DNA of 64,000 nucleotides from positions 1 through 64,000 of the forward strand of contig NZ_NMWU01000008.1 in the NCBI RefSeq assembly GCF_002860355.1. Reading direction: 5' to 3'. Below, in pieces: positions 17,633 through 27,574 of this stretch. The notes below the pieces were generated by a model. The model made no database searches and was not told the DNA's origin. It saw only the letters and a list, made by a program, of their open reading frames with translations. The position numbers and the translations under genes were made by a program. Position 1 is the stretch's first letter. Each line of letters starts with the position of its first letter. Origin of the DNA: Bifidobacterium margollesii (GTDB taxonomy: Bacteria > Actinomycetota > Actinomycetes > Actinomycetales > Bifidobacteriaceae).

Positions 17633-18616
17633 TCAGGCGATGCGCGTGCGGAACGTTCCCGTATCAAGGACGGAACGAATGCCTTCGACCGAGCAGTTGA
17701 CCATGCTGTGCACGGCGGCATCGGTGTAGAACGCCATATGCTGGGTCATCACCACGTTGGGGAACTGCCGAAGATATGCCACACCGCGGTTGGTGAGGAT
17801 GTCGGTTCTACGATCGCGATGGATCAGATCCTCCTCGGTCTCCACCGTGTCGAGGCCGAGACCGCCGATCTTCTCTGATTCGATGTTGTCGATCAGCGCC
17901 TCCAGATCCATCAGACCTCCGCGAGCGCAGTTGATGAGCACCACGCCGTCCTTCATGCGGGCGATGGTATCGCGGTTGATGATGTGTTCCGTGGATGGCA
18001 GCAACGGCATATGCAGGGTGATGATGTCGCTGGAACGGTACAGCGTCTCCAGATCGACGTATTCGGCGTGGTTCGCCACCGCATCGTTCGGATGAGGATC
18101 ATAGGCGAGGATTCGGCAGCCGAAGCCGGTGAGGCATCGAATCACCGTGGCGCCGATACGGCCTGTGCCCATCACGCCGACGGTGAGGTTACGGAGCTCC
18201 CGCCCCCTCAGCCCCTTCAGGGAGAAGTCGTAGACCTGCCCACGCCACAGCGACGGCTTGTAGTTGCGCAGCACCATGAGCATGAACATCACCGCATATT
18301 CGGCCACGCCGTTCGGCGCATAGTCGGCGTTGAGCACGGCGATGCCGAGTCTTTTCGCCGCGTCGAGATCGATGTGGTTGTATCCCACGGTTCGGGTGGC
18401 CACCACCTTCACGCCCTGTCTTGCCAACGTCTCCAGCAGGCTTGAATCCAGCCGGCTCAAGCCGAGCGTACTCACACCGTCGAAGCCTTCGGCCATCGTC
18501 GCATTGCCGGGCTCCAGCTTCTCCTCATGCAGCGCGACCTCGACTCCGAGCCTTCTCGCCTCATCGTCGAATGATTGCCGTTCGTCGTCCCGCACCTCGA
18601 ATGCAGCGATTCTCAA
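17633..18616 (-). CDS. D-2-hydroxyacid dehydrogenase (D-lactate dehydrogenase-like)
   Basis: A 327-residue D-isomer-specific dehydrogenase. The Rossmann motif GVMGTGRIGATV lies near residue 150. Substrate and catalytic positions are in TRTVGYNHIDLDAA (near 75), INCARGGLMD and the His of MTQHMAFYT. RTVGYNHID resembles D-lactate dehydrogenases of the VanH/LdhD group, so reduction of pyruvate to D-lactate or of a related 2-oxoacid is likely; the exact substrate is uncertain. It is not coupled to the thiamine operon upstream. Confidence 0.85.
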   Translation of the reverse strand: MRIAAFEVRDDERQSFDDEARRLGVEVALHEEKLEPGNATMAEGFDGVSTLGLSRLDSSLLETLARQGVKVVATRTVGYNHIDLDAAKRLGIAVLNADYAPNGVAEYAVMFMLMVLRNYKPSLWRGQVYDFSLKGLRGRELRNLTVGVMGTGRIGATVIRCLTGFGCRILAYDPHPNDAVANHAEYVDLETLYRSSDIITLHMPLLPSTEHIINRDTIARMKDGVVLINCARGGLMDLEALIDNIESEKIGGLGLDTVETEEDLIHRDRRTDILTNRGVAYLRQFPNVVMTQHMAFYTDAAVHSMVNCSVEGIRSVLDTGTFRTRIA

Positions 18617-18693
18617 GGATCCCGCCTTTCCTCCCGTTTACGGGAATCTCACGTCGTCATCCGCCATCATAGCGGCATGGACTCGGCTGCTGA

Positions 18694-19404
18694 TCAGTGC
18701 CACTCCGGCCGCCAGCGGCGCTGCATCTCATAGGCACTGGCCCAGAACATGTATTCATGTTCGACGCCGACCACGAACTGCTCCGTAAGCTGCTGAAGGT
18801 GCTCCTCGGGCTCGCCGGCTGCGAGACGCTCGATGTCGTCGATCAGCCAGACCGCGGACTCCCAGAAATCGTCGGTTCCGTACATGTCGATCCACGCCCT
18901 GTACGGGTTCGTTTCGATCGACTCGCCGATCGATGCGGCGATGCGGGTTCCGTAGTCGGCGTACACCCATGCGCACGGCAGCAGAGCCACCAGAATGTCG
19001 ATCAGCGGTTTGGTGTAGGCGATGGCGATCATGTTCGACGTGTATGAGCGGGCGAACGCCGACTGGCGTGCCGATGCCATCTGCTCGTCGGTGATGCCGA
19101 ACCTGTCGCGGAAGAAATCATGCACCTGATCGGTTTCGTTGGACGCACCGGCGATGGCCTGCGCCAGATCCTGACGGATCTTCGGGTCATCGCATTTGGC
19201 GAAGGCGATGGCGTGCACGTTCACGTAATCGTTGAGGTACAGGTAGTCCTGCAGCATGTAGAACACGAAGCGTTCGCGGCTGAGCGTGCCGTCGGCAAGC
19301 TCCCTGAGGAACGGCTGACCGAGGCCTTCCTCCCATACGGGTTCGGCGGCGCGATACAGCCGTTCGGCGAAGGGATGGTCGGGCAGGAAACGGGTGAGGG
19401 GCAT
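18694..19404 (-). CDS. tenA: TenA family protein (thiaminase II / aminopyrimidine aminohydrolase)
   Basis: A 236-residue TenA protein. It salvages the pyrimidine moiety from degraded thiamine. The helical fold contains FVFYMLQDYLYLNDYVNVHA, the catalytic Cys in VALLPCAWVYADYG, and the C-terminal EHEYMFWASAYEMQRRW. The ATG at 19404 (AAAGGA upstream) gives the usual short N-terminus; an ATG at 19455 overlapping the HAD stop would add 17 residues. It is the third gene of the TPP-riboswitch operon. Confidence 0.9.
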   Translation of the reverse strand: MPLTRFLPDHPFAERLYRAAEPVWEEGLGQPFLRELADGTLSRERFVFYMLQDYLYLNDYVNVHAIAFAKCDDPKIRQDLAQAIAGASNETDQVHDFFRDRFGITDEQMASARQSAFARSYTSNMIAIAYTKPLIDILVALLPCAWVYADYGTRIAASIGESIETNPYRAWIDMYGTDDFWESAVWLIDDIERLAAGEPEEHLQQLTEQFVVGVEHEYMFWASAYEMQRRWRPEWH

Positions 19405-19451
19405 GATGGCGTTCCTTTCAGCCGGGGCAATGCCCAGCGGGTCTGTAGCGG

Positions 19452-20159
19452 TCATAACGTTCGGGGTGCATCCGAGAAATCGTGCAACGTGCCGTCGGCG
19501 ATCTCGCGGATCCGCGGCCAGTGATCGCGGGACGAGGCATCGTACATCGCCCATGCTGTCATACCGACTGATTTCACGGCCTGGATTCCGACGAGGATGT
19601 CCTCGAACACCGTGCAGTCATGGGCGGGTATGCCGACGCATTCGGCGGCGTGGAGATACACGTCGGGCCTGTCCTTGGAGACGTGACCGACGTCGTCGAC
19701 ACTGCACAGCGCATCGAACAGATCGAATACGCCCAGCCGTCGCAGCACCGGCTCCCGGAAGTTCGGCGGCAGGCTGGTGGCCACGGCCAGTCGGGCTCCG
19801 CTGGCCTTGAGATACCGCAGATACTGTCCGGCATGGGGCTTGAGCGGCACGGTGGTGGCATAGGCATCGAAGGCCATGCGATTCCACTCGTCCATCAGTT
19901 CCTGGGGGGAGTCCGGCAGGTGGAATCGGCGAATCGTATACCGGGCGCAGTCATCGAACGACAGATGCTCGATGGACTCGGCGTAGTCCGGAGGCACGTC
20001 GAATCCTCGGCTGTGCAGGAACTCGTTGTCCACGTCGGTCCATACCCGCATCGAATCGAGCAGCGTTCCGTCAAGATCGAAGATCGCGGCCTTGCCGACG
20101 TTCGATGCGGCGGAACGCGAACCGGCGATCGGCTCCCGTTCCGTGCAGGAGTCAGGCAT
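19452..20159 (-). CDS. HAD-family phosphatase in the thiamine salvage operon
   Basis: A 235-residue HAD phosphatase, subclass I (beta-phosphoglucomutase-like cap). Motif I is IFDLDGTLLDS near residue 27, motif III is the Lys of HVSKDRPDVY, and motif IV is CTVFEDILVGIQAVK. It lies between thiD and tenA with overlapping ends (start ATG 20159 inside thiD's last codons), under a TPP riboswitch. It may dephosphorylate a thiamine intermediate or a damaged metabolite. This is inferred from the operon only. Confidence 0.85.
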   Translation of the reverse strand: MPDSCTEREPIAGSRSAASNVGKAAIFDLDGTLLDSMRVWTDVDNEFLHSRGFDVPPDYAESIEHLSFDDCARYTIRRFHLPDSPQELMDEWNRMAFDAYATTVPLKPHAGQYLRYLKASGARLAVATSLPPNFREPVLRRLGVFDLFDALCSVDDVGHVSKDRPDVYLHAAECVGIPAHDCTVFEDILVGIQAVKSVGMTAWAMYDASSRDHWPRIREIADGTLHDFSDAPRTL

Positions 20160-20976
20160 TGGCGTCGAAGCCTTCCAGACCATGCGCATACAGGCCCCAG
20201 AAGTGGTTGGTGGGACCGTTGCCGTGGCCGAGCTCCAGCGAATGCGCGATGGCCATGGTCACGTATGCCTTGGCCCGATCGATGGCCTCGTGGAAGGGAT
20301 GGCCGAGCGCCAGATTCGCGGCGATGGCCGAGGAATAGGTGCATCCGGTGCCATGTGTGTTCTTCGTGTCGATGCGCTTGGCCGAGAACTCGTAGAACCG
20401 TTCGCCATCGTACAGCACGTCGATGGCATCCCCGGTGGCGTGACCGCCTTTCACCAGAGCCGAGGTGCATCCCATCTCCTGAATGGCCTTGGCCGCTGCC
20501 TTCTGATCTTCGAGATCATGGATCTTCATCCCGCTGATGCATTCGGCTTCGGGGATGTTCGGGGTGAGCACATCGGCATGCGGGATCACGATTCGGATCA
20601 GTGAATCGATGCAGTTCGGATCCATCAGCGGGGCGCCGTTCTTGGCGTACATCACCGGATCGATCACGATGTTCTCCGCCTGGTATTCCACCAGCTTATC
20701 GGCGACGGTGCGCATGATGTCGGGATTGTCGAGCATGCCGATCTTCACCGCCTTGGGACGGATGTCCTCGAAGACCGCGTCGATCTGATCGGCGATGATC
20801 CTCGGCTCCACATCCATCACGGAGATCACGCGAGCCGTGTTCTCGGCCACCACGGAGGTGATCACCGACATGGCGAAACAGCCATTGGCGCTCATGGTCT
20901 TGAGATCGGCCTGGATTCCCGCGCCGCCCGAGCAGTCGGATCCGGCAATGGACAATACAGGTGTGAGAACACTCAT
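20152..20976 (-). CDS. thiD: Hydroxymethylpyrimidine / phosphomethylpyrimidine kinase
   Basis: A 274-residue ribokinase-like kinase. It phosphorylates HMP and HMP-P for thiamine synthesis. Visible marks are the N-terminal [34 protein letters not shown], the [11 protein letters not shown] loop and the anion hole [14 protein letters not shown]. The ATG at 20976 is preceded by GGGAGGA, which is part of the TPP riboswitch 3' strand. It is the first gene of thiD-HAD-tenA. Confidence 0.95.
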   Translation of the reverse strand: MSVLTPVLSIAGSDCSGGAGIQADLKTMSANGCFAMSVITSVVAENTARVISVMDVEPRIIADQIDAVFEDIRPKAVKIGMLDNPDIMRTVADKLVEYQAENIVIDPVMYAKNGAPLMDPNCIDSLIRIVIPHADVLTPNIPEAECISGMKIHDLEDQKAAAKAIQEMGCTSALVKGGHATGDAIDVLYDGERFYEFSAKRIDTKNTHGTGCTYSSAIAANLALGHPFHEAIDRAKAYVTMAIAHSLELGHGNGPTNHFWGLYAHGLEGFDANA

Positions 20977-20979
20977 CTT

Positions 20980-21085
20980 CGTTCCTCCCTACGCTGGTGT
21001 TAGCCAACAGGTTCTAAGGGTCAGGCGGTATTGCCTTTCTCAACCTCCGGGACTTTCCGTCGGAGGTTCCCCCGCAACTTACAGT
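20980..21085 (-). promoter_or_regulatory. TPP riboswitch (THI box)
   Basis: The minus strand carries the conserved elements in order: GCGGGGG, then GGTTGAGA (usual CTGAGA), then GACCCTTAGAACCTG, then TTGGCTAACACCAGCGTAGGGAGG. The last segment also contains the thiD ribosome site, so control is probably translational by sequestering it when TPP is bound. A hairpin between the first two elements (AACCTCCGACGGAAAGTCCCGGAGGTT) is the variable P3 arm. Confidence 0.93.
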
Positions 21086-21161
21086 GCCGAATGTATGCCG
21101 TCACTACGACAACCGGGAAAGAATCCGCTACCAGGTGCCGATCCTTCGTCCGCATTCGCGA

Positions 21162-22976
21162 TCAGTCCTGAAGTCTGCTGGACTCCAGAAGCTCCCGTGC
21201 ATGACTGAGCGACGTTTCTGATTCGCTGCCGGCGAGCATGCGTGCGATCTCCCGTTCACGGGCCTCGCCGCGGACTTCGCTCACCGTGGTCCACACATCC
21301 GGCAGTCCGTCGTTCATTGAACGCTCCGCATCATCCTCGACGTCACCCGTCCGTGCAGCACCCTTCGCCACGACGAACTGGCAGTCCGCCCACGACGCCA
21401 CCTGCGGCAGATGCGTGACCACGATCACCTGCGCATCGCGAGCCAGCATGGCCAGACGCCTGCCGAGCTCGGCCGCCGCCTTGCCACCCACGCCGGCGTC
21501 CACTTCGTCGAACACGAACGTCGACGGCAGACCATCGTTACGTCCCACGGTCGCCGTTGCGAATCCTTTGTCCGCAGCGGCAAGCTCCAGAGCGAGCATC
21601 AGACGGCTCAGTTCGCCTCCCGATGCGCTCCTGCCCATCGGGAGGCGCTCGGATCCCGGGAACGGAGTGAACAGGAACCGTACGTCATCGCAGCCGGAGG
21701 CGTCCAGCGGCCCGAATCCCTCAGGCATCTCGGCGTTCTCCCAACCGGAGTCAAGAGTCCCCTTCCGGGCCGGCACCTCAATCTGCAATGCAGCCCCGTT
21801 CATCGCCAACGACTTGAGTTCACCGGTCACCCGGGCCGACAAGTCACCCGCCGCCCGGGCACGTTCCTCATGCAACCGCCATGCAGCCTCCAGAGCCTGT
21901 CGATACGCCTGACGACGATCTTCGCGCAACCGGTCGATCCGCTCAGGTGAGGCATCGAGATCCTCAAGCTCGTATCCGGCCTTTTCACGCCACGCCAGCA
22001 CATCATCGAGCGTCGGCCCCCATCTGCGGGTCAGCTCGTCAAGCTCGTGGATGCGTTCGTTGATCTGATCGAGATCCTGTCCCTGGGCGGAATCGTCGAT
22101 CAGTCCGGTCAGCGCATACACCACGTCGGAAAGCTCCACGTTCACCGTTTCCAGACGGTCCGCGAGATCGCCGTATTCGCCTTCGACGCGAATGCCTCGC
22201 AACGACTGCACGGCCTGTTCGATCAGACCGGTGGCACCGGCACCGTCATCGGAACCGATCTGCGACGGATCGATGGCGGCCAACGCTCCGGACACCCCAT
22301 GTGCGATCTGCGCGGCGTTCTCGATGCGATCCCGTAGCCGGTGGAGTTCACCGTCCTCCCCCGGCTTCGGTGCGATCCTGTCGATACGTTCGATGGACTC
22401 GCGCAGATAGTCGGACCGCTGCCGGGCCTCGGCCGCCTGATCGGTGAGATCACGAAGCTTGGCATCGCATTCGTTCAGCCTGCGCCAAGCCTGCCGATAT
22501 GAGTCCAATCGTTCGTCGTCGCGCGCGTAGGCGTCGAGGAAATCCCTCTGGCGAGAAGCCGATGCCATACGCAGCTGATCGGACTGCCCGTGAATCGTCA
22601 CGAGCTCATCGCTAAGACGCTGCAGTACGGCACGGGGAACGCTGCGTCCGTTCAGCACGGATCTGGAGCGTCCCTTCGCCGGTACCGATCGCGTCAGGTA
22701 CAGTTCCCCGTCCTGCACGTCCACTCCAGCCTCGGCCGCCATGTGGGAAGGCTCACCGTGCTCCCCCACTTCGAACACACCCTGCGCCCACGCATCCCGA
22801 GCACCGACCGCAACCAGACGAGACGGAGCGGCACCGCCCGAAATCAGACGCAGCGCGTTGAGCAGCATGGACTTGCCCGCACCGGTTTCACCGGTGATCG
22901 CCGTCATGCCCGCGGCGGGGGCGATCAACGCATGACGGATCGGGCCAAGATCACGAATCTCCAGTTCCTGTAGCAT
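21162..22976 (-). CDS. recN: DNA repair protein RecN
   Basis: A 604-residue SMC-like ATPase of double-strand break repair. The N-terminus is [16 protein letters not shown], Walker A is GETGAGKS near residue 28, a long coiled coil follows, the ABC signature is [14 protein letters not shown], and Walker B is [12 protein letters not shown]. The ATG at 22976 overlaps the nadK stop (TGATG). It is co-transcribed with nadK. No SOS box is visible before the pair. Confidence 0.93.
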   Translation of the reverse strand: MLQELEIRDLGPIRHALIAPAAGMTAITGETGAGKSMLLNALRLISGGAAPSRLVAVGARDAWAQGVFEVGEHGEPSHMAAEAGVDVQDGELYLTRSVPAKGRSRSVLNGRSVPRAVLQRLSDELVTIHGQSDQLRMASASRQRDFLDAYARDDERLDSYRQAWRRLNECDAKLRDLTDQAAEARQRSDYLRESIERIDRIAPKPGEDGELHRLRDRIENAAQIAHGVSGALAAIDPSQIGSDDGAGATGLIEQAVQSLRGIRVEGEYGDLADRLETVNVELSDVVYALTGLIDDSAQGQDLDQINERIHELDELTRRWGPTLDDVLAWREKAGYELEDLDASPERIDRLREDRRQAYRQALEAAWRLHEERARAAGDLSARVTGELKSLAMNGAALQIEVPARKGTLDSGWENAEMPEGFGPLDASGCDDVRFLFTPFPGSERLPMGRSASGGELSRLMLALELAAADKGFATATVGRNDGLPSTFVFDEVDAGVGGKAAAELGRRLAMLARDAQVIVVTHLPQVASWADCQFVVAKGAARTGDVEDDAERSMNDGLPDVWTTVSEVRGEAREREIARMLAGSESETSLSHARELLESSRLQD

Positions 22977-23902
22977 CACACGTTCCCATTGGCGGATCCG
23001 GTCGCACCGAAACCGCGGTTCTTATTCGATTCCCGCCATCCCTGCACCGGAAGGTCGAACTTGCTGACCAACCGACTGGTGAACGGCACACCCATCAATC
23101 GGGCCAGACGCAGGGAGTTGGGCGACTGACGGACGATCACGCGGCTTCCTCGCGGCACGGCACGCTGACGGCGCCCGTCGCAGCAGATCCAGCCCTCGCT
23201 TGCCGAATCCTCGGAGATACCCAGCGTGAAGGTCGACTTCGCGCCGATCACCAATGGTCTGGAGAACAGCGCGTGGGCGGCCAGAGGAACCAGCTGCAGG
23301 GCATCGACATTAGGCCAGATGATCGGCCCTCCGGCGGAGAAGGCGTATGCCGTGGAACCCGTCGGGGTGGAGACGATCACGCCGTCGCATCCGAAGGAGC
23401 TCATCTCCACATCGTCCACGCTGATCGACAGCTCCACCATCTTGCCGCGGTCCGCCCGCTCCAGCGTCACATCGTTGAGCGCCCACTCGTGCAGAGGCTC
23501 GTCGGCCCCGGGAAGCCACACATCGACCCATGCGATCACTCGTTCGTCGATGGTGTAGTCGCGCGCCGCGATCTTCGCGATGGCGTCACGGGTCTGGAAG
23601 CTTTCGAATTCCGCCAGGAACCCCACATGCCCCATGTTGATGCCCACGATCGGCACATCCGTGCCCTTCACCAGCTCCGCCGCGCGCAGAATGGTGCCGT
23701 CCCCTCCCAGCACGACCACGATCTCGGTTTCGGGATCGAATTCCTGCACCTCGCTGACGGCGAACGGCGGGGCTTCGAGATTGTCCACGATGGAGACGTC
23801 GAAACCGTTGCCCTTCAGCTGTTCGACGACCTCCTTGACCTCGGTTCCCGTCGTCGCCAGCTTCCTATGGGTAACCACCACCGCGCTTCGTTGACCTGGC
23901 AA
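22976..23902 (-). CDS. nadK: NAD kinase
   Basis: A 308-residue kinase that makes NADP from NAD. The GGDGTIL motif (near residue 66), GHVGFLAEF, the conserved GSTAYAFSAGGPI, and a C-terminal SRLVSKFDLPVQGW are present. The start is TTG at 23902, supported by AGGAGGG at 5 bp. It leads the nadK-recN pair. Confidence 0.93.
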   Translation of the reverse strand: MPGQRSAVVVTHRKLATTGTEVKEVVEQLKGNGFDVSIVDNLEAPPFAVSEVQEFDPETEIVVVLGGDGTILRAAELVKGTDVPIVGINMGHVGFLAEFESFQTRDAIAKIAARDYTIDERVIAWVDVWLPGADEPLHEWALNDVTLERADRGKMVELSISVDDVEMSSFGCDGVIVSTPTGSTAYAFSAGGPIIWPNVDALQLVPLAAHALFSRPLVIGAKSTFTLGISEDSASEGWICCDGRRQRAVPRGSRVIVRQSPNSLRLARLMGVPFTSRLVSKFDLPVQGWRESNKNRGFGATGSANGNV

Positions 23903-24037
23903 TGCACCCTCCTGACGTTGACGTTGTACGATCGGCTCTCATTCTTCCACATCGAATCGATAAAGTCCTTATCGATCGCCGTCATTCTCATCATCTTCGG
24001 TCCTCCGCAACGGATGGGAACCGGCCGGGGCGCGCAC

Positions 24038-24101
24038 GGCGACATATTCGGCGACATATTCGGAGTGTCGCATTTGCGATTAATAAATTAACGTTGTTAA
24101 T
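24038..24101 (+). promoter_or_regulatory. Candidate operator region of the ROK regulator
   Basis: Two tandem copies of the 12-mer GGCGACATATTC lie at 24038-24049 and 24050-24061. Downstream, the perfect palindrome ATTAAC-GTT-GTTAAT lies at 24087-24101 in an AT-rich stretch, 52 bp before the regulator start. ROK repressors often bind such AT-rich palindromes and autoregulate, so this is a likely site. No firm -10/-35 was set. Confidence 0.5.
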
Positions 24102-24152
24102 ATATTCACGGTTAGGTAACGAGTTTGACAATGTCGTTGAGGAGGCCAGCAC

Positions 24153-25364
24153 ATGATCGCACCCGGCAGCACCCACGCCTCCATGGCGGAACTCAACCGG
24201 TCCCGCATCATCCGACTCCTTCATCTCAACGGAGTCAGCTCCCGCGCCCACATCGCCCGGGAACTGAGCCTCACCCCCGCAGCGATCACCAAAATCACCG
24301 CACAGCTCATCGACATGGGCATCATCAGCGAAACCGGCACGCTCGACGGCATCAAGAAGCGCCGCTCCATCGGTCTGAAACTCAACGAGTCCAAATACCG
24401 GGTGATCGGGGTGAAATTCGCGCGAAGCATCATCCAGATCGGCGTGTTCGACCTCGGCGGCAATCTCGAAAGCGTCCAGACCCTACCCCCCGTAAACAAT
24501 GACGACATCCCCGGAACCCTCGAGGACATCACCGTCCGCGTCAACCATCTCCTGGAACTCGACCCCTCCATCGTCGCCATCGGCATGGCGGTCCCCGGCC
24601 CCTATCTGCGGGATGAAGGCCGCATCGCCGTGGTCACCTCGATGATCGGATGGCAGAACGTCAATTTCCTCGACGAGTACGAGCATGCCTTCCGGGTGCC
24701 GGTCTTCATCGAACAGGACGCCCGGGCCGGCGCTCTGGCACAGAGCCTGTTCAACCCGAACGCATCCTCGAACAATCTCGCCTACTATCTGGTAGGCGAA
24801 GGCGTAGGCCTCGGACTGATGGATCACGGCAATCTGATCAACGGCGAGGTCGGCGCGGCAACCGAAATAGGACACATCAGCATCGACGTCAACGGCGAAC
24901 CCTGCGAATGCGGCAACCGAGGATGCCTCGAACGATACTGCTCCGCGGTCCGGATGCATCGCATCATCGACGAATCCGGCCTCATCGACGGCTCGGCCTC
25001 CATGACGCACGCCGATGCCTGTCTCGCACTGTTCTCCCACCTCGGCAACGGTGACGCCTACGACAAGTTGCTGCACGACCTCGCCACCTATGTGGGATAC
25101 GGCTGCGTGATGATCATCAACGCCTTCAACCCCAGGCAGATCGTGATCGGCGATATTCTTTCCCAAGCCGGCCAGCCGTTGCTGGACACGGTCAAGCAGG
25201 TGGTGGCCCAGCGCGTCATCCCCACGCTGAGCGAATCCACCGAGATCCTGCTTTCCGACCTGCCCGCCGACGCCACGCTCTCCGGAGCGGCGGCCGTCGC
25301 CGCGGCACAGTTCCTCGAACACCCCACGGAATTCGTCGAACAACAGGAGCCCCCGGTCTCCTAA
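24153..25364 (+). CDS. ROK-family transcriptional regulator
   Basis: A 403-residue protein. It has an N-terminal winged HTH (RIIRLLHLNGVSSRAHIARELSLTPAAITKI split over residues 10-45) and a C-terminal sugar-kinase-like ROK domain with the zinc motif CECGNRGCLERYC near residue 250. The ATG at 24153 is preceded by GAGGAGG. It lies just upstream of a fructokinase gene on the same strand, so it probably controls fructose or sucrose use in response to a sugar ligand. Confidence 0.88.
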   Translation: MIAPGSTHASMAELNRSRIIRLLHLNGVSSRAHIARELSLTPAAITKITAQLIDMGIISETGTLDGIKKRRSIGLKLNESKYRVIGVKFARSIIQIGVFDLGGNLESVQTLPPVNNDDIPGTLEDITVRVNHLLELDPSIVAIGMAVPGPYLRDEGRIAVVTSMIGWQNVNFLDEYEHAFRVPVFIEQDARAGALAQSLFNPNASSNNLAYYLVGEGVGLGLMDHGNLINGEVGAATEIGHISIDVNGEPCECGNRGCLERYCSAVRMHRIIDESGLIDGSASMTHADACLALFSHLGNGDAYDKLLHDLATYVGYGCVMIINAFNPRQIVIGDILSQAGQPLLDTVKQVVAQRVIPTLSESTEILLSDLPADATLSGAAAVAAAQFLEHPTEFVEQQEPPVS

Positions 25365-25515
25365 GATCCCGACTCCAAACAGCCGGATCACCGTAAGACA
25401 TAGCCGAAGCCCTGCCGCACGGCATCTCATCGACACCAACGAATCTCACCCATTATCGACAATCACCCAGCAACGTTCTCGCCAAGACGGGAACACATGA
25501 GAAAGGAAACCAACC

Positions 25516-26427
25516 ATGTCCGATTCCAAGCCCATCGTCCTGAGCCTCGGCGAAATCCTGTGGGATATGATCCCCGAAGGCAAACGAGCCGGCGGCGCTC
25601 CCGTCAATTTCATCTACCATGCCACCAAGAACGGTGCCGACGGATATTCGATCAGCGCCATCGGCGAGGACGAGCTCGGCGACGAGCTCAAGGCCGCCGT
25701 GGAGAAGACCGGCATCAAGTCCATCCTGCAGCGCAACGCCTACCCCACCGGTCGCGCCGACGTGAAGCTCGAGAACGGCATCCCCGAATGGACCATCGTC
25801 AAGGACGTGGCATGGGACCACATCGCCCTCACCCAGGACCTCATCGATCTGGTGCGCAAGGCCGACGCCATCTGCTACGGATCCCTCGCCTGCCGCATGC
25901 CCGAATCCCACGACACCATCATGAAGCTGCTCAGGCAGTCCCGCCCCGAAACCCTGCGCTACTACGACATCAACATCCGTGGCGACCACTATTCCAAGGA
26001 ACTCATCGAGGAGCAGCTCGCCGACGCCACCGTGTTCAAGCTCAACGATGACGAACTCGTGCTGCTGCGCCCGATGTTCGGCATCACCGGCACCGACGAG
26101 GAAGCCTGCCGGTGGTTCATGGACAACTTTGACCTCGACTACGTGATCCTCACCGCCGGCGCGGACTTCAGCACCATTCTCGCCCGGAACGGCGAGATCT
26201 CCACCCTGCCGACGCCACGCGTAGAGGTCGTCGACACCATCGGCGCCGGCGACTCCTTCTCCGGAGCGTTCACCATCAACATCCTGCTCGGCCGGTCGCT
26301 CGCGGAAGCGCACCGTGCGGCCGTGAACACCGCCGCATACGTGTGCACCCAAGCCGGAGCATGGCCGGATTACCCGCAGACCATGCCTGACTATGTGGCC
26401 GAATGGGAGTCCTCCCACAAGGAGTAG
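25516..26427 (+). CDS. Fructokinase (PfkB family)
   Basis: A 303-residue PfkB-family sugar kinase. Marks are the N-terminal LGEILWDMIPEGKRAGGAPVNF and the C-terminal anion-hole signature DTIGAGDSFSGAFTIN with the catalytic Asp. These fit fructokinase, feeding fructose 6-phosphate into the bifid shunt. The ATG at 25516 follows GAAAGGAAACC. A terminator follows, so it forms a unit with or after the ROK gene, 151 bp away. Confidence 0.88.
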   Translation: MSDSKPIVLSLGEILWDMIPEGKRAGGAPVNFIYHATKNGADGYSISAIGEDELGDELKAAVEKTGIKSILQRNAYPTGRADVKLENGIPEWTIVKDVAWDHIALTQDLIDLVRKADAICYGSLACRMPESHDTIMKLLRQSRPETLRYYDINIRGDHYSKELIEEQLADATVFKLNDDELVLLRPMFGITGTDEEACRWFMDNFDLDYVILTAGADFSTILARNGEISTLPTPRVEVVDTIGAGDSFSGAFTINILLGRSLAEAHRAAVNTAAYVCTQAGAWPDYPQTMPDYVAEWESSHKE

Positions 26428-26480
26428 GACGCGCTCCGGGAATCGGCGCGACCGCCAAACGATTACTCTCACGGCGATCA

Positions 26481-26510
26481 TTGACAGAGCCGGACATCAT
26501 GCGCTATGCT
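26481..26510 (+). promoter_or_regulatory. Promoter of ssrA
   Basis: TTGACA (26481-26486), an 18-bp spacer and TATGCT (26505-26510). The predicted start near 26517 is about 40 nt before the mature tmRNA end. The promoter overlaps the terminator hairpin of the upstream gene. Confidence 0.7.
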
Positions 26511-26527
26511 GAGATGTCCGGCTTTTT
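26488..26527 (+). terminator. Terminator after the fructokinase gene
   Basis: An 11-bp stem AGCCGGACATC / GATGTCCGGCT is followed by TTTTT. It is nested inside the ssrA promoter region. Confidence 0.85.
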
Positions 26528-26555
26528 ACGTCGGGATGCTTGATAATTCAAGATT

Positions 26556-26949
26556 GGGGACGATCGGTTTCGACGGTGATCTGTTCGCCGCAGGGAAGCG
26601 TGCCGAGAACGCGGGGGTCCACTCGTTAATGTCCTCCCGCAAAGAATAAGTGCTAAATCTAACCGCACTGAGTTCGCTCTCGCTGCCTGAGCCTAGCGCC
26701 AGGATTAACCAGTGAGCAGCCGCTCCGTTCACTCTCCTTTGTTTCCGGGGAGATGCTGAGCGTCATTAGGAGACTCGCCCAACGCATTGCGTCACAGGAT
26801 TCGTTGGGGACTTTTACTGTGAATATGCCTGCCGCCAGTAGTCTGCGACATCGGCGGAGGCAGACAGATAGCCATTCGGCCAGCAGACTACGCACGTAGA
26901 AGACTGAGGGTACGGTCATCGGACGCGGGTTCAATTCCCGCCGTCTCCA
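26556..26949 (+). ncRNA. ssrA: tmRNA (SsrA)
   Basis: The 5' end GGGGACGATCGGTTTCGACGG pairs with the 3' CGTCTCCA to form the tRNA-like acceptor, and the T-arm is GCGGGTTCAATTCCCGC. The tag frame at 26652-26690 reads AKSNRTEFALAA-stop. It rescues stalled ribosomes. Its 3' end is a classic phage integration site, and the prophage remnant starts just after it. Confidence 0.95.
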
Positions 26950-26955
26950 CAAGGC

Positions 26956-26989
26956 AAAGGCCGCTTGGGCAGCACCAAGCGGCCTTTTT
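26956..26989 (+). terminator. Terminator of ssrA
   Basis: Stem AAAGGCCGCTTGG / CCAAGCGGCCTTT with loop GCAGCA, followed by a T run, 7 bp after the tmRNA. Confidence 0.9.
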
Positions 26990-27136
26990 CATTGCAATTC
27001 CAACGGTTTCGAGCGGTTTCAGCGTGTCGTGCAATAATGCGTCTAAGCGCGTTTTCATGCGTTGAAATGCGTCCGAAGTATGTCGTTTGGTATGACGTCA
27101 TATTTCGGCAGGGGGCTGCAGGCCCTGCGGAGTTCC

Positions 27137-27527
27137 TCATGCGGCGGACGCGAACTCGCCGCACACGCCCACGATCTCCGGGCGGGCGATCGCGCCGGGC
27201 CCCTTGGCGATGATCTGCTGGGTGAGCGCGTCGAAGTCACGGCGGAACTGGTTGGAGAACGGCAGGATCACCGCGATGGTGTACGGGACCATGTCCTTGG
27301 TGGAGAAGCCGACGCCGCTCTTGGGCTTCTCGCCCCCCCTCCTGCACCCAGTCGGCGACCGGGTCTCCGGTGATGATCGGCACGCGCACGCCCTTGCCCG
27401 GCAGGTTGATCTGCGGGACGAGCTGCATGAACGCGCTCTGGTAGGCGGCGGTCTGCCAGATGAGGTTCTGGGTCTCCGGGGTCAGGTCGAGACCGCCGGA
27501 CTGGCGGTTCATGGTCGGATCTGCCAT
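27137..27527 (-). pseudogene. Phage major capsid protein fragment, frameshifted and truncated
   Basis: The N-terminal frame begins MADPTMNRQSGG at 27527 (GGAGCAATC upstream). It is knocked out of frame at a seven-base G run (C7 at 27333-27339). With one base fewer it continues GEKPKSGVGFSTKDM, PYTIAVILPFSNQFRRDFDALT and PGAIARPEI, which match HK97-type capsid E-loop and core segments. It ends at 27137 after about 130 residues, where a full capsid would need 300 or more. The deletion joins it to the ssrA-flanking DNA. Confidence 0.75.
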
Positions 27528-27574
27528 GATGATTGCTCCTTTCGAGCTTGATGAATGGTTGTATTACGGGGGAA

